Shown: positions 15,904 to 24,973, counted from the first letter of the stretch. The stretch: 47,664 bases of DNA from Kingella denitrificans ATCC 33394 (GCF_000190695.1 NZ_GL870929.1:1296253-1343916); one strand, 5' to 3'. Made by a program: numbers and translations. Notes: a model not told the origin generated them from the sequence alone.

Positions 15904-17748
15904 ATGTGCGGTATCGTCGGCGCCATTCGCAGCGCCAATCACAATGTAGTCGATTTTCTCACCGAAGGCTTGAAACGGTTGGAATATCGGGGTTATGACT
16001 CATCGGGCATTGCCGTATTGTCCGAAGGCAAGGTAAAACGCGTGCGCCGTATCGGGCGCGTGGCCAATATGGAGGCCGCCGCCAAGGAAAAAGGCGTGTT
16101 CGGGCAACTGGGCATCGGGCACACGCGCTGGGCCACCCACGGCGGCGTGACCGAGCCGAACGCGCACCCGCATATTTCCGGCGGCAAAATCGCCGTGGTG
16201 CACAACGGCATTATCGAAAACTTTGAAGCCGAACGCGCCCGTTTGATTGGGCTGGGCTACGAATTCGAATCGCAAACCGACACGGAAGTCATTTCCCACA
16301 GCGTGCGCCACGAATACGACCGCAACGGCGGCGATTTGTTTGCCGCAGTGCAGGCAGCCTGCACCCGTTTCCACGGCGCATACGCCATTGCCGTGATGGC
16401 GCAGGACGATGCGGAACATATGGTGGTGGCGCGCATGGGCTGCCCGCTTTTGGTGGCATTGGGCGAAGGCGAAACATTTATCGCGTCCGACGTTTCCGCC
16501 GTGATTGCCTTCACGCGCAAAATCAGTTATTTGGAAGACGGCGACATCGCCCTGCTGGACGCGAACGGCTTTGTGAAGCTGACGGACAAATCCGGCAAAC
16601 CGGCCACCCGCGCGGTGAAAAATTCCGAATTGTCGCTGGCATCATTGGAACTGGGCGCGTATAACCACTTCATGCAAAAGGAAATCCACGAACAGCCGCG
16701 CGCCGTGGCCGACACTGCCGAAGTGTTTTTATACGGCGGCTTCATTGCCGAAAATTTTGGCGCGAACGCCAAAGCCGTATTTGATGATATCGACAGCATC
16801 AAAATTCTGGCGTGCGGCACATCGTATTACGCCGCGCTCACCGGCAAATATTGGCTGGAAGGCATTGCCCGCATTCCGTGCGACGTGGAAATCGCCAGCG
16901 AATACCGCTACCGCGACGTGATTGCCAACCCGAAACAGCTCATCATCACCATTTCGCAATCCGGCGAAACGCTGGACACGATGGAAGCCCTGAAACACGC
17001 GCAATCGCTGGGACACAAGCACAGCCTGTCCATTTGCAACGTGATGGAATCCGCCCTGCCCCGCGCCAGCGAATTGGTGCTTTACACGCGTGCGGGCGCG
17101 GAAATCGGCGTGGCTTCGACCAAAGCGTTCACCACGCAGCTGGTGGTGCTGTTCGGCTTGGCGGTAACGCTGGGGCGTTTGCGCGGCCAAGTATCGGATG
17201 AGCGCACGGCGATGTACGCGCAGGAATTGCGCGAACTTTCGGGCAGCATTCAGCACGCACTGAATCTGGAACCGCAAATCGCCGCGTGGGCGCAGAAATT
17301 TGCCAAAAAATCCAGCGCGCTCTTTTTGGGACGCGGCATCCATTACCCGATTGCATTGGAAGGCGCGTTGAAATTGAAGGAAATCACCTATATCCATGCG
17401 GAAGCCTATCCGGCCGGCGAACTGAAACACGGGCCGCTCGCGCTGGTGGACGAAAATATGCCGATTGTGGTGATTGCGCCGAAAGACGGCCTGCTGGACA
17501 AAGTGAAGGCGAATATGCAGGAAGTGTCCGCACGCGGCGGCGAGCTGTTCGTGTTTACCGATTTGGACAGCGAATACGAAGGAGGCTCGGACAAAATCCA
17601 CGTCATCCGCACGCCGCGCCACGTCGGCACGCTTTCGCCGATTGTGCATACGATTCCGGTGCAGCTTTTGTCGTACCACGCGGCTTTGGCTCGCGGTACG
17701 GACGTGGACAAACCGCGCAATCTGGCCAAATCGGTTACGGTGGAATAA
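15904..17748 (+). CDS. glmS: Glutamine-fructose-6-phosphate aminotransferase (isomerizing)
   Basis: GlmS makes glucosamine-6-phosphate from fructose-6-phosphate and glutamine, the entry to peptidoglycan and LPS synthesis. The 614-residue protein starts MCGIVGAI, with the catalytic Cys2 exposed after Met removal. It has the N-terminal glutaminase domain and two SIS sugar-isomerase domains (the second with the GVASTKAFTTQL motif), and ends in the invariant AKSVTVE. AAGGAA precedes the ATG. VQAAC near residue 152 is encoded by a palindromic uptake-sequence variant inside this essential gene. I see no obvious glmS ribozyme in the leader. Confidence 0.97.
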   Translation: MCGIVGAIRSANHNVVDFLTEGLKRLEYRGYDSSGIAVLSEGKVKRVRRIGRVANMEAAAKEKGVFGQLGIGHTRWATHGGVTEPNAHPHISGGKIAVVHNGIIENFEAERARLIGLGYEFESQTDTEVISHSVRHEYDRNGGDLFAAVQAACTRFHGAYAIAVMAQDDAEHMVVARMGCPLLVALGEGETFIASDVSAVIAFTRKISYLEDGDIALLDANGFVKLTDKSGKPATRAVKNSELSLASLELGAYNHFMQKEIHEQPRAVADTAEVFLYGGFIAENFGANAKAVFDDIDSIKILACGTSYYAALTGKYWLEGIARIPCDVEIASEYRYRDVIANPKQLIITISQSGETLDTMEALKHAQSLGHKHSLSICNVMESALPRASELVLYTRAGAEIGVASTKAFTTQLVVLFGLAVTLGRLRGQVSDERTAMYAQELRELSGSIQHALNLEPQIAAWAQKFAKKSSALFLGRGIHYPIALEGALKLKEITYIHAEAYPAGELKHGPLALVDENMPIVVIAPKDGLLDKVKANMQEVSARGGELFVFTDLDSEYEGGSDKIHVIRTPRHVGTLSPIVHTIPVQLLSYHAALARGTDVDKPRNLAKSVTVE

Positions 17749-17771
17749 CAGCTTGACGATAGTTTGCCGAT

Positions 17772-17817
17772 AAAAAAGCAGCCTGCACTTGGTTTTTCAA
17801 TGTGCAGGCTGCTTTTT
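17772..17817 (+). terminator. Inverted DUS terminator after glmS
   Basis: AAAAAAGCAGCCTGCAC (17772-17788) pairs with GTGCAGGCTGCTTTTT (17802-17817), with flanking A- and T-tracts, 24 bases after the glmS stop. Confidence 0.8.
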
Positions 17818-18158
17818 CAGATTCAGCGCATGAGTGGGGTGCAGGCTGCTTTTTATGCGTTATGCTATGCGGCTGATGCGGCGAACTATGGCACGGCGGC
17901 AACCTGCTCCCTCTCCCGTGGGAGAGGGCTGGGGTGAGGGCTTTTCGGGTTGCTTGCCAACTTGCGGGCGGGCAGCAGCCCAAAGAGTGGGTATGGCGGC
18001 GATACGCCATGCTCTGCCTTTGAATTTGCTGCCGCCGTTCGGATTTACTTTCTCTCATGATGTAATGGGGAATAGCTGGCGGAAACACATCAAAAAGCAG
18101 CCTGCACCCTGTTTTTTGCGTACAATTCGCCGTACCCGAACCATTCAGGAAATTGGAT
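17818..18158. other. Intergenic region with DUS copies and a GC-rich hairpin repeat
   Basis: No convincing gene is seen here. Two uptake sequences in opposite orientation frame the stretch (17839-17853 and 18091-18106). At 17909-17928 the arms CCCTCTCCC and GGGAGAGGG form a 9-bp stem around GT, followed by GGGTGAGGG. This looks like a dispersed extragenic hairpin family that is widespread in Proteobacteria. A minus-strand frame covering it only translates these repeats. TACAAT at 18121-18126 could be the -10 of the next gene. Confidence 0.5.
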
Positions 18159-18755
18159 ATGAAACTTTTCATCGCCCTATCCGCCACTCTGCTGCTTGCC
18201 GTGCATTCGTATGCCGCGCCTGTCGAAACCGTCGATTTTCAGCCCGACAATATCCCCGCTCAAGCGGTATTGAAACGCCATTCTCAAGGCTATTCGCTGA
18301 CCGTTGCCCAAAAACAGTCGCGCAGAACCCTGCTGCACATCCGCGACTTTCTCCCCGCAAATGTTACCGTGGCCAAGCTGAACGCGCTATACGGCTCGTT
18401 CTCCGTCCACAGCCACACGGAAAACAACAATTTTGCCGACATCACCCTGCGTGTTGAAAACGGACGGCCGCGCATCGCTTCGATGACCTGCTATCCGCCT
18501 TTATTGGATGATAAGCCTATGCCGGAATATGACAGCGACAACCCGATGCTGCCCTACAGCCACGATAGCCAAATGCTGGAATACGATGAGGACAAGCAAG
18601 CGCTGCAAATCACAAAAACGCATTTTACCAACCGTCAGAGCACAAGCATTACAGAGGAATATCCGCTGCCCGAACCGCCTGCCGCCGCTTTGGACGGCAA
18701 ACACAGCCTGCCGGAGATATGCCAGCTGTTTCTGAATATCGTGCCGGATTTGTAA
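18159..18755 (+). CDS. Unassigned secreted protein
   Basis: I do not recognise this gene. The 198-residue product begins with a signal peptide (MKLFIALSATLLLAVHSYAAP) and should be periplasmic. The rest is hydrophilic with short predicted strands (YSLTVAQKQ, FADITLRVENG). A run of acidic short motifs follows (MPEYDSDNPMLPYSHDSQMLEYDEDK) in which a Met/Leu-x-Tyr-Asp pattern repeats. AGGA eight bases before the ATG supports the start; a TTG six bases earlier is less likely. It stands alone between the glmS terminator region and its own inverted DUS terminator. Confidence 0.7.
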   Translation: MKLFIALSATLLLAVHSYAAPVETVDFQPDNIPAQAVLKRHSQGYSLTVAQKQSRRTLLHIRDFLPANVTVAKLNALYGSFSVHSHTENNNFADITLRVENGRPRIASMTCYPPLLDDKPMPEYDSDNPMLPYSHDSQMLEYDEDKQALQITKTHFTNRQSTSITEEYPLPEPPAAALDGKHSLPEICQLFLNIVPDL

Positions 18756-18789
18756 TCAATCTATTTAACGACTGAACGGTTGAAGAAGG

Positions 18790-18833
18790 AAAAGCAGCCT
18801 GCACTTTCGGAAAACCAAGTGCAGGCTGCTTTT
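18790..18833 (+). terminator. Inverted DUS terminator
   Basis: AAAAGCAGCCTGCACTT (18790-18806) pairs with AAGTGCAGGCTGCTTTT (18817-18833). It ends the secreted-protein gene at 18755. The following 18834-19047 is about 210 bases with no supported gene. Confidence 0.75.
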
Positions 18834-19047
18834 GCCATATCTCCATTTCAGGCTTTCTGAAACTTTGGCAAAAATCCAGATTCTTCAGTGCAGGATAGCG
18901 CGGCGGTTCAACCTTTTGCGGCGGTAATACGAGTTTGTCGGATTTAATCCGCCATATCGCCATTTTTGCCATTACCGTGCGGATAATCCGTAAAAAAACA
19001 GCCTGAAAAACCGAAAACATCAGGTTTGCCGGTCTGACGGACAACTG

Positions 19048-19731
19048 CTATCGTATCCGCTGTTTTATTTTGGTATAAATTTTCACCGGTATAGCGGCAA
19101 TAATCATGACGGCGACGATCAAGAAAAAATATAGCACAATCGTTATTACAAACGTCAGTAACAGCCACAGTGCCATTTCAAAAATCGCGGCAAGTCCCGT
19201 AGGTATCTTCCCGTATGCAACGGCTTTTTCCTGCATGTTGGGCGGCGGGAAATGCAGATGGAGCGGTTCACCTTGCAGGTTCTTTCCATGCAATTCAAGC
19301 ACGAAGTATTGGTCGTGAAATTTCTCCAACCGCGCCCAGTCAATTTTGAGTGCGGCATACTTCCCCAACATCCGGCAAGTCGGAATGCCGAGCCTGTCGC
19401 GGACATCGTCTGTCATGCTGTCGGGCAGCAGCAGGTTATTGTCGTCCCTTTTGGTATGGACATATGCGATAGGGTAGATCGGATGCGGGATACCTGTGCA
19501 TTTCACAAGAAAAATGATGGAAAAATTTTCCAACCTGACCGTTTCGCTGTGCGCCAATGCCGGGTTCTGGTAAAACTCGTGTTCACGGCGTTTGTTCCGC
19601 AAATGTTCCACATAGCCAAACGTTAAGTATGAGGCAATGACACAGGCTACTAGGATAATGGCAAAGATGGATAAAACAATAATGATTTGTTTAAACGCAG
19701 ATGCTTCTTTTGTTTCATGGTTATTTGACAT
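19048..19731 (-). CDS. Unassigned inner-membrane protein with two membrane spans
   Basis: The 227-residue product has one membrane helix near the N-terminus (about residues 16-40) and a long hydrophobic segment near the C-terminus (about 180-215), followed by a basic tail. The middle, about 140 residues, is soluble and contains two Cys (VKCTGIP and PTCRML). Topology suggests a periplasmic or cytoplasmic middle domain between two anchors. I cannot assign a family. The start at 19731 (MSNNHETK) lacks a strong ribosome site; a GTG at 19764 is the alternative. The base composition is more AT-rich than the neighbours, which may indicate later acquisition. Confidence 0.65.
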   Translation of the reverse strand: MSNNHETKEASAFKQIIIVLSIFAIILVACVIASYLTFGYVEHLRNKRREHEFYQNPALAHSETVRLENFSIIFLVKCTGIPHPIYPIAYVHTKRDDNNLLLPDSMTDDVRDRLGIPTCRMLGKYAALKIDWARLEKFHDQYFVLELHGKNLQGEPLHLHFPPPNMQEKAVAYGKIPTGLAAIFEMALWLLLTFVITIVLYFFLIVAVMIIAAIPVKIYTKIKQRIR

Positions 19732-19780
19732 ATTAAGGCTGCCTGCAAGCTGAAAACGGTTCACATCAAAATTTTATTTC

Positions 19781-19825
19781 AAAAAAGCAGCCTGCACTTT
19801 CATCATGCCAAGTGCAGGCTGCCTT
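19781..19825 (-). terminator. Inverted DUS terminator after infB
   Basis: AAAAAAGCAGCCTGCACTT (19781-19799) pairs with AAGTGCAGGCTGCCTT (19810-19825). It closes the rimP-nusA-infB operon 28 bases past the infB stop. Confidence 0.7.
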
Positions 19826-19853
19826 CTTCGCTTCTTCGAAATTTCACGCAGGC

Positions 19854-22574
19854 TTACAGTGTGCGCGCCACTTCCACCACGTCGAAGCATTCGAGCACGT
19901 CGCCTTCGGCGATGTCGTCGTAGCCTTTAATCATCAGGCCGCACTCGAAGCCCATGCGGACTTCTTTCACGTCGTCTTTGAAGCGTTTGAGCGATGACAG
20001 TTCGCCGGTGTGCACCACCACGTTGTTGCGGATAACGCGCACGTGGCTGTCGCGTTTCACCACGCCGTCGGTCACCATGCAGCCTGCAATATTGCCGACT
20101 TTGGACACGGTAATGACTTGGCGGATTTCCACGCTGCCGGTAACCTGTTCTTTCTCTTCGGGCGAGAGCATACCGCTCATGGCGGCTTTCACATCGTCAA
20201 TCGCATCGTAGATGATGTTGTAGTAGCGGATTTCCACGTCTTCGTTTTCAGCCAATTTGCGCGCCGCGCTGTCTGCACGGACGTTAAAGCCGATAATCAG
20301 CGCGCCGGAGGCAATGGCCAAGTTCACGTCGCTCTCGGAAATGCCGCCCACGCCGCTGTGAAGCACGTTCACTTTTACTTCGTCGGTGGACAGTTTTTGC
20401 AGGCTGCCTGCAAGGGCTTCGTAAGAACCCTGAACGTCTGCCTTGATGATGACCGACAGGTTTTGCGCGGCATTTTCGCCCATGTTGTTGAACATGTTTT
20501 CCAGCTTGGCCGCCTGCTGTTTGGCCAGGCGCACGTCGCGGTATTTGCCTTGGCGGAACAGCGCCACTTCGCGGGCTTTTTTCTCGTCTGCCAACACCAG
20601 CGCGTCTTCGCCTGCGTTCGGCACGTCTGACAAACCCAAGATTTCCACAGGGATGGACGGGCCGGCTTCGTCAATGGCTTTGCCGTTTTCATCCAACATG
20701 GCGCGCACTTTACCGAACGCCGTGCCGGCCAAGAGCATATCGCCTTTTTTCAGCGTGCCGCTTTGCACCAGCAGGGTCGCCACCGCGCCGCGTCCTTTGT
20801 CTAGACGGGCTTCCACGATAATGCCTTTGGCTGGCGCGTCCACAGGGGCTTTCAGTTCCAGCACTTCGGCTTCCAGCAGCACGGCTTCTAGAAGTTTGTC
20901 GATATTCAAACCTTGTTTGGCGGACACATCGACAAACTGCACATCGCCGCCCCATTCGTCGCACACCACTTCGTGCTGGGTCAGCTCTTGGCGGATGCGT
21001 TCCGGATTGGCCGCGTCCTTATCGATTTTGTTCACAGCCACCACCATCGGCACGCCGGCGGCTTTGGCGTGGGCAATCGCTTCCACGGTTTGCGGCATCA
21101 CGCCGTCGTCGGCGGCCACCACCAGAATCACGATGTCGGTGGCCTGTGCGCCGCGTGCACGCATAGCGGTAAACGCTTCGTGGCCCGGCGTGTCCAAGAA
21201 CGTTACCACGCCTTTGGGCGTTTCCACATGGTACGCGCCGATGTGCTGCGTGATACCGCCAGCTTCGCCCGCCACCACTTTACTGCGGCGGATGTAGTCC
21301 AGCAGCGAGGTTTTACCGTGGTCCACGTGGCCCATCACGGTTACAACAGGCGGACGCGGCAGCAGTTCGGCATTGACCGGCTGCGCTTCGTCCAAGAAGG
21401 CATCGGGGTCGTCAATCGCGGCAGGTTTGCCGATGTGCCCCATTTCTTCCACCACCAAAAGCGCGGTGTCTTGGTCGAGCGACTGGTTGATGGTTACCAT
21501 CATGCCCATTTTCATCAGGGCTTTGACGACTTCCACGCCTTTCACGGCCATTTTGTGCGCCAAATCGGCCACGGTAATGGTTTCGGGCACCAAGACTTCG
21601 TGCACCACGGGTTCGGTCGGCGCTTGGAAACCGTGCTGGTTCGGCTCGAGTTTGAGTTTTTTGCCTTTTTTGCCGCCGCGCATGCGTTCGTCGTCGCCGC
21701 GTCCGCCGCGCGCATCTTTGCCTTTTTTGCCGTTGCGGCTGCTGCGGTTGTCGTCATCGTCGCGGCTGTGGCGGCGGTCGTCTTTTTTGCGGCTGCCGCT
21801 GGAAGGATTGTCGCTGCTCTCGCCTGCCGGTTTGGCGGCGGCAGGCTTGCTGCCGGCGGTTTTCGCCAGTTTGTTTTCTTGGGCTTTTTGCGCCAATTTT
21901 TCTTCGCTCGGCTTGGCGGTGCGCACGCCTTTGCCGTCTTTGCCGTCTTTTTTGGCCGCGGCGGCCAGGCGGGCTTCTTCGGCAGCCTGCGCTTTGGCGG
22001 CTTCGCGGCGCGCCTGGCGTTCGGCGCGTTCTTGTTTCTCGCGCGCCAGGGCTTCTTGGGCTTCGCGCATTTTGGCGGCACGGTCGGCTTCTTCAGCACG
22101 GCGTGCGGCTTCTTCGGCGTTCACCACTTCAACAGGTGTGGGCAGCGGTTCGTCAGCTTTGGCTTTTGCTTTGGTTTTGCCGCCGCGTTTGCGTTTTCCG
22201 CCTTCGGCCGATTCATCGCTGTCTTGTGCAGGCTGCTTTTCGGCTTCCGCCGCCGGTTTCGACACAGCTTCTGCGGTTTCTGCTTTCGCTTCGGCAGGTG
22301 CGGCTTTTTCGGCTTTGGCGGTTTTGCCGCCAGCTTTCACGCGTTCTGCTTCGGCTTGTGCGGCGGCAAGTTTTGCTGCGCGCTCCGCATCTGCAGCCGA
22401 CACTTCCGGTGCGGCTTCAACGGCAGGTGCAGGCTGCTTTTCGGGTGCAGGCTGCTTTTGTTCGGCGGTTTGACCGGCTTTGTCGGCCAACAGTTGCGCC
22501 ATCATTTCTTCACGGGATAATTTGATTTTTTTGCCGCCTTTTATCGCGACAGCAGGTTTTTTGTTTTGACTCAT
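19854..22574 (-). CDS. infB: Translation initiation factor IF-2
   Basis: IF-2 is the GTPase that brings initiator tRNA to the 30S ribosome and promotes subunit joining. The 906-residue protein starts with a long charged, Ala/Lys/Glu-rich linker. It then has one IF2_N-type domain (ETITVADLAHKMAVKG, near residue 335) and the G domain with GHVDHGKT (from about 415), DTPGHEAF and NKIDK, followed by domains II-IV. The start at 22574 (MSQNKKPAVAIKGG) has AAGGAG five bases upstream. The N-terminal IF2_N module found in many homologues is missing. Tandem KQPAP motifs near residue 40 are translated uptake sequences. Confidence 0.96.
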   Translation of the reverse strand: MSQNKKPAVAIKGGKKIKLSREEMMAQLLADKAGQTAEQKQPAPEKQPAPAVEAAPEVSAADAERAAKLAAAQAEAERVKAGGKTAKAEKAAPAEAKAETAEAVSKPAAEAEKQPAQDSDESAEGGKRKRGGKTKAKAKADEPLPTPVEVVNAEEAARRAEEADRAAKMREAQEALAREKQERAERQARREAAKAQAAEEARLAAAAKKDGKDGKGVRTAKPSEEKLAQKAQENKLAKTAGSKPAAAKPAGESSDNPSSGSRKKDDRRHSRDDDDNRSSRNGKKGKDARGGRGDDERMRGGKKGKKLKLEPNQHGFQAPTEPVVHEVLVPETITVADLAHKMAVKGVEVVKALMKMGMMVTINQSLDQDTALLVVEEMGHIGKPAAIDDPDAFLDEAQPVNAELLPRPPVVTVMGHVDHGKTSLLDYIRRSKVVAGEAGGITQHIGAYHVETPKGVVTFLDTPGHEAFTAMRARGAQATDIVILVVAADDGVMPQTVEAIAHAKAAGVPMVVAVNKIDKDAANPERIRQELTQHEVVCDEWGGDVQFVDVSAKQGLNIDKLLEAVLLEAEVLELKAPVDAPAKGIIVEARLDKGRGAVATLLVQSGTLKKGDMLLAGTAFGKVRAMLDENGKAIDEAGPSIPVEILGLSDVPNAGEDALVLADEKKAREVALFRQGKYRDVRLAKQQAAKLENMFNNMGENAAQNLSVIIKADVQGSYEALAGSLQKLSTDEVKVNVLHSGVGGISESDVNLAIASGALIIGFNVRADSAARKLAENEDVEIRYYNIIYDAIDDVKAAMSGMLSPEEKEQVTGSVEIRQVITVSKVGNIAGCMVTDGVVKRDSHVRVIRNNVVVHTGELSSLKRFKDDVKEVRMGFECGLMIKGYDDIAEGDVLECFDVVEVARTL

Positions 22575-22583
22575 ATCGTCTCC

Positions 22584-24083
22584 TTATTCTGCGTCTTGGG
22601 CAAACCAATGGGCGCGCGCGGCCATAATCACCTGTTCCGCTTCTTCATGGCTCACACCCGTAATTTCAATCAATTCGTCAATCGACAACTCGGCCAAATC
22701 TTCGCGGTTGGTGATGTTCGCATCGACCAAATCGCGCAGCATATCGTCGTCCACGCCTTCCAATTCGCGCAAATCGTCCGCCACGCTGTTCAGTTTTTCT
22801 TCGGCGGCCAATTCCGTCTGCAGCAGCACATCGCGTGCTTTCGCCCGCAGGGTTTCCGCCAGTTCGTCATCGATTTCTTCAATATCGGTCAAATCCGACA
22901 TCGGCACGAACGCCACTTCTTCAATGCTGGTGAATTCCGCATCCACCAAGGCTTGGGCAACGGTTTCGTCCGCGCCCAGCTGTGATGTGAACAGTTCGCG
23001 CAATGCGGCGGCTTCTTCTTCGCTGCGCTGCTCTGCTTCCTGCACCGTCATAATGTTCAGTTGCAGGCCGGTCAGCTCCGCCGCCAGGCGCACGTTCTGG
23101 CCACCGCGACCGATGGCCAATGCCAGCTGGTCTTCGGTCACAATCACATCGACCGCATTTTTTTCTTCGTCAATCACAATGCGGCTCACCTGTGCGGGCG
23201 AAAGCGCGTTAATCACAAAATCGGCCGTATCGTCCGACCACAGCACCACATCGATGCGCTCGCCGCTCAATTCGTTGCTCACCGCGTTCACGCGCGAACC
23301 GCGCACGCCGATGCACGTTCCTTGCGGGTCGATGCGCTGGTCGTTGGATTTCACGGCGATTTTGGCGCGTTGGCCAGGGTCGCGCGCCACTTCGCGGATG
23401 TCCAGCAGGCCGTCTGCAATTTCGGGCACTTCCTGCTCGAACAGTTTGCGCAGGAATTCGCCGGATGTGCGGCTCAACAGGATTTGCTTGCGGCCGCCGT
23501 TAAATTCTTCCACGCGCAAAAACAGGGCGCGGATTTTGTCGCCGCCGCGATAGTTTTCGCGCGGCAGCATTTGGTCGCGCGGAATCAGCGCATCCAGTTT
23601 CGGTGCCAGTTCCACCACAATGCCGTGCCGCTCGACGCGTTTCACCGTGCCGACCACGATGTCTTCGCGCGTGGCCAAAAACGCATTCAGAATCTGCTCG
23701 CGTTCGGCATCGCGGATACGCTGCAAAATAATTTGTTTTGCGGTTTGCGCGGCTTGGCGGCCGAAGGCTTCGTTCGGAATGTCTTCTTCAAAATAATCGC
23801 CCACGTTGATGTCGATACCGGGGATTTCTTCCTGAATCTGCTCGATGGTTTTTTCCAGTTCGGGATAGGTATAGTCCAAATCCTCCACAATCAGCCATTT
23901 GCGCACGGTGCGGTATTCGCCCGTGTCACGGTTGATGCGCACTTCCAGGTTCATGTGTTCGCGGTCGGCCTTTTTCTTGGCGGCAATGCCCAGCGCCACT
24001 TCCAACGCTTCAAACACCACATCGGGCTCAACGTTTTTCTCGCTTGCCAAAGCCTCTACCAATGCCAAAATTTCACGACTCAT
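22584..24083 (-). CDS. nusA: Transcription termination/antitermination factor NusA
   Basis: NusA binds RNA polymerase and nascent RNA and controls pausing, termination and antitermination. The 499-residue protein has the N-terminal polymerase-binding domain and an S1 domain (about 130-200). Two KH domains follow, with GVRGSRVNAV and IGRGGQNVRLA. Two acidic C-terminal helix-hairpin-helix repeats include LRELEGVDDDMLRDLVDANITNREDLAEL in part. The start at 24083 (MSREILALVEALA) has AAGGAG eight bases upstream. It lies nine bases before infB in the conserved operon. Confidence 0.96.
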   Translation of the reverse strand: MSREILALVEALASEKNVEPDVVFEALEVALGIAAKKKADREHMNLEVRINRDTGEYRTVRKWLIVEDLDYTYPELEKTIEQIQEEIPGIDINVGDYFEEDIPNEAFGRQAAQTAKQIILQRIRDAEREQILNAFLATREDIVVGTVKRVERHGIVVELAPKLDALIPRDQMLPRENYRGGDKIRALFLRVEEFNGGRKQILLSRTSGEFLRKLFEQEVPEIADGLLDIREVARDPGQRAKIAVKSNDQRIDPQGTCIGVRGSRVNAVSNELSGERIDVVLWSDDTADFVINALSPAQVSRIVIDEEKNAVDVIVTEDQLALAIGRGGQNVRLAAELTGLQLNIMTVQEAEQRSEEEAAALRELFTSQLGADETVAQALVDAEFTSIEEVAFVPMSDLTDIEEIDDELAETLRAKARDVLLQTELAAEEKLNSVADDLRELEGVDDDMLRDLVDANITNREDLAELSIDELIEITGVSHEEAEQVIMAARAHWFAQDAE

Positions 24084-24189
24084 TTGCAATGCTCCTTGCT
24101 TTTTCTGTTTCTTTCGATAACGGGTGCAGGCTGCTTTTCGGTTTCAAAAACACACCTGCCGTTGATTCGGAATGCGTCTGTGCGGCGCA

Positions 24190-24627
24190 TTAAAATTTAA
24201 ATTCGGGTTTGATGCGCGCCTTGTCCACGTTCGACAATTCAATCTGCGCCGTTTTGCCGTCAAACGCCAGCACAATGGTTTGCGCCGCTTCGTCAAACGA
24301 CTCGATGCGCCCGATGAAGTTTTTCTGCCCGTCCACCGGCAGGCGCGTTTTCAATTTCACCATGCTGCCGGTAAAACGCACGAAATCGGCGGCTTTTTTC
24401 AGCGGCCTATCCAGCCCCGGGCTGGAAATTTCCAAATGTTTATAGTCCACGTCTTCCACCATGAACACGCGGCTCAAATGGTTGCTGACGGTGGCACAGT
24501 CTTCCACGGTGATGCCGCCTTCCTTGTCGATAAACACGCGCAAAATGCCTTGCGCCGTCAGCTCGACATCCACCAGCTCGTAACCCATGCCGGGCAGCGT
24601 GGTTTCTAAAATCTGCTGTAAATCCAT
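24190..24627 (-). CDS. rimP: Ribosome maturation factor RimP
   Basis: RimP helps assemble the 30S subunit. The 145-residue protein matches the family: an N-terminal alpha/beta domain (GYELVDVELTAQGILRVFIDKEGGITVEDC), the conserved LEISSPGLDRPL motif in the middle, and a C-terminal small barrel. The start at 24627 has GCGAG upstream. It is the first gene of rimP-nusA-infB. The gap to nusA holds one intact uptake sequence (24124-24138) and a degraded second arm, so the hairpin there is broken. Confidence 0.95.
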   Translation of the reverse strand: MDLQQILETTLPGMGYELVDVELTAQGILRVFIDKEGGITVEDCATVSNHLSRVFMVEDVDYKHLEISSPGLDRPLKKAADFVRFTGSMVKLKTRLPVDGQKNFIGRIESFDEAAQTIVLAFDGKTAQIELSNVDKARIKPEFKF

Positions 24628-24661
24628 GTTCTCGCTTAATTTTCGGTTTTAATAAAAACAA

Positions 24662-24686
24662 AAAAATGACCGCTTGGGTCATTTTT
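24662..24686 (-). terminator. Hairpin in the rimP-nusA-infB leader, possible attenuator
   Basis: AAAAATGACC (24662-24671) and GGTCATTTTT (24677-24686) form a perfect 10-bp stem with a 5-nt loop, followed on the minus strand by a U-rich tract. It lies between the operon promoter (24713-24741) and the rimP start at 24627. That is the shape of an intrinsic terminator in a leader. Control by NusA itself would be plausible but is inference. Confidence 0.6.
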
Positions 24687-24712
24687 CGTTGGGATTGAAA
24701 AATTTTGCGGCA

Positions 24713-24741
24713 ATTATACTATTGTATTGATTGGAAAGCAA
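24713..24741 (-). promoter_or_regulatory. Promoter of rimP-nusA-infB
   Basis: On the minus strand TTGCTT (24736-24741) and a perfect TATAAT (24713-24718) are separated by 17 bp. The expected leader is about 80 nt and contains the hairpin at 24662-24686. Confidence 0.7.
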
Positions 24742-24843
24742 AGATTTTCCCGATATTTATTTCCGATTTTGGAAGTCCGTCATAGGTATAAAATATTTTT
24801 TCGTTTAGAAACAATAGGAAATACGTTTCCACCAATAAAATGC

Positions 24844-24871
24844 TTTACAATATCGGCGATATTCGTATAAT
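24844..24871 (+). promoter_or_regulatory. Promoter of tRNA-Leu
   Basis: TTTACA (24844-24849) and a perfect TATAAT (24866-24871) are separated by 16 bp and end 17 bases before the tRNA. Confidence 0.75.
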
Positions 24872-24888
24872 TCCATTTTCCGCTTACC

Positions 24889-24973
24889 GCCCAGGTGGCG
24901 AAATTGGTAGACGCAGGGGACTCAAAATCCCCCGCCGCAAGGTGTGTCGGTTCGAGTCCGACCCTGGGCACCA
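24889..24973 (+). tRNA. tRNA-Leu (anticodon CAA)
   Basis: The 85-nt sequence folds as a type II tRNA with a long variable arm. The acceptor strands GCCCAGG (24889-24895) and CCTGGGC (24963-24969) pair fully, followed by A and an encoded CCA. The anticodon arm GGGGA-CTCAAAA-TCCCC gives anticodon CAA, reading UUG Leu codons. The T loop GGTTCGAGTCC is canonical. It has its own promoter and terminator. Confidence 0.97.

Noticed and set aside
17735..18187. Minus-strand frame with LTPALSHGRG
   Set aside because: It translates the GC-rich hairpin and uptake sequences and has no ribosome site.
18649..19044. 131-codon minus-strand frame overlapping the end of the secreted-protein gene
   Set aside because: Half of it translates an inverted DUS pair, there is no ribosome site or domain, and it overlaps a better gene.
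19914..22520. Long plus-strand frames opposite infB, rich in Phe, Gly and His
   Set aside because: They are shadows of a GC-rich gene; composition is unnatural and the true gene has all IF-2 motifs.
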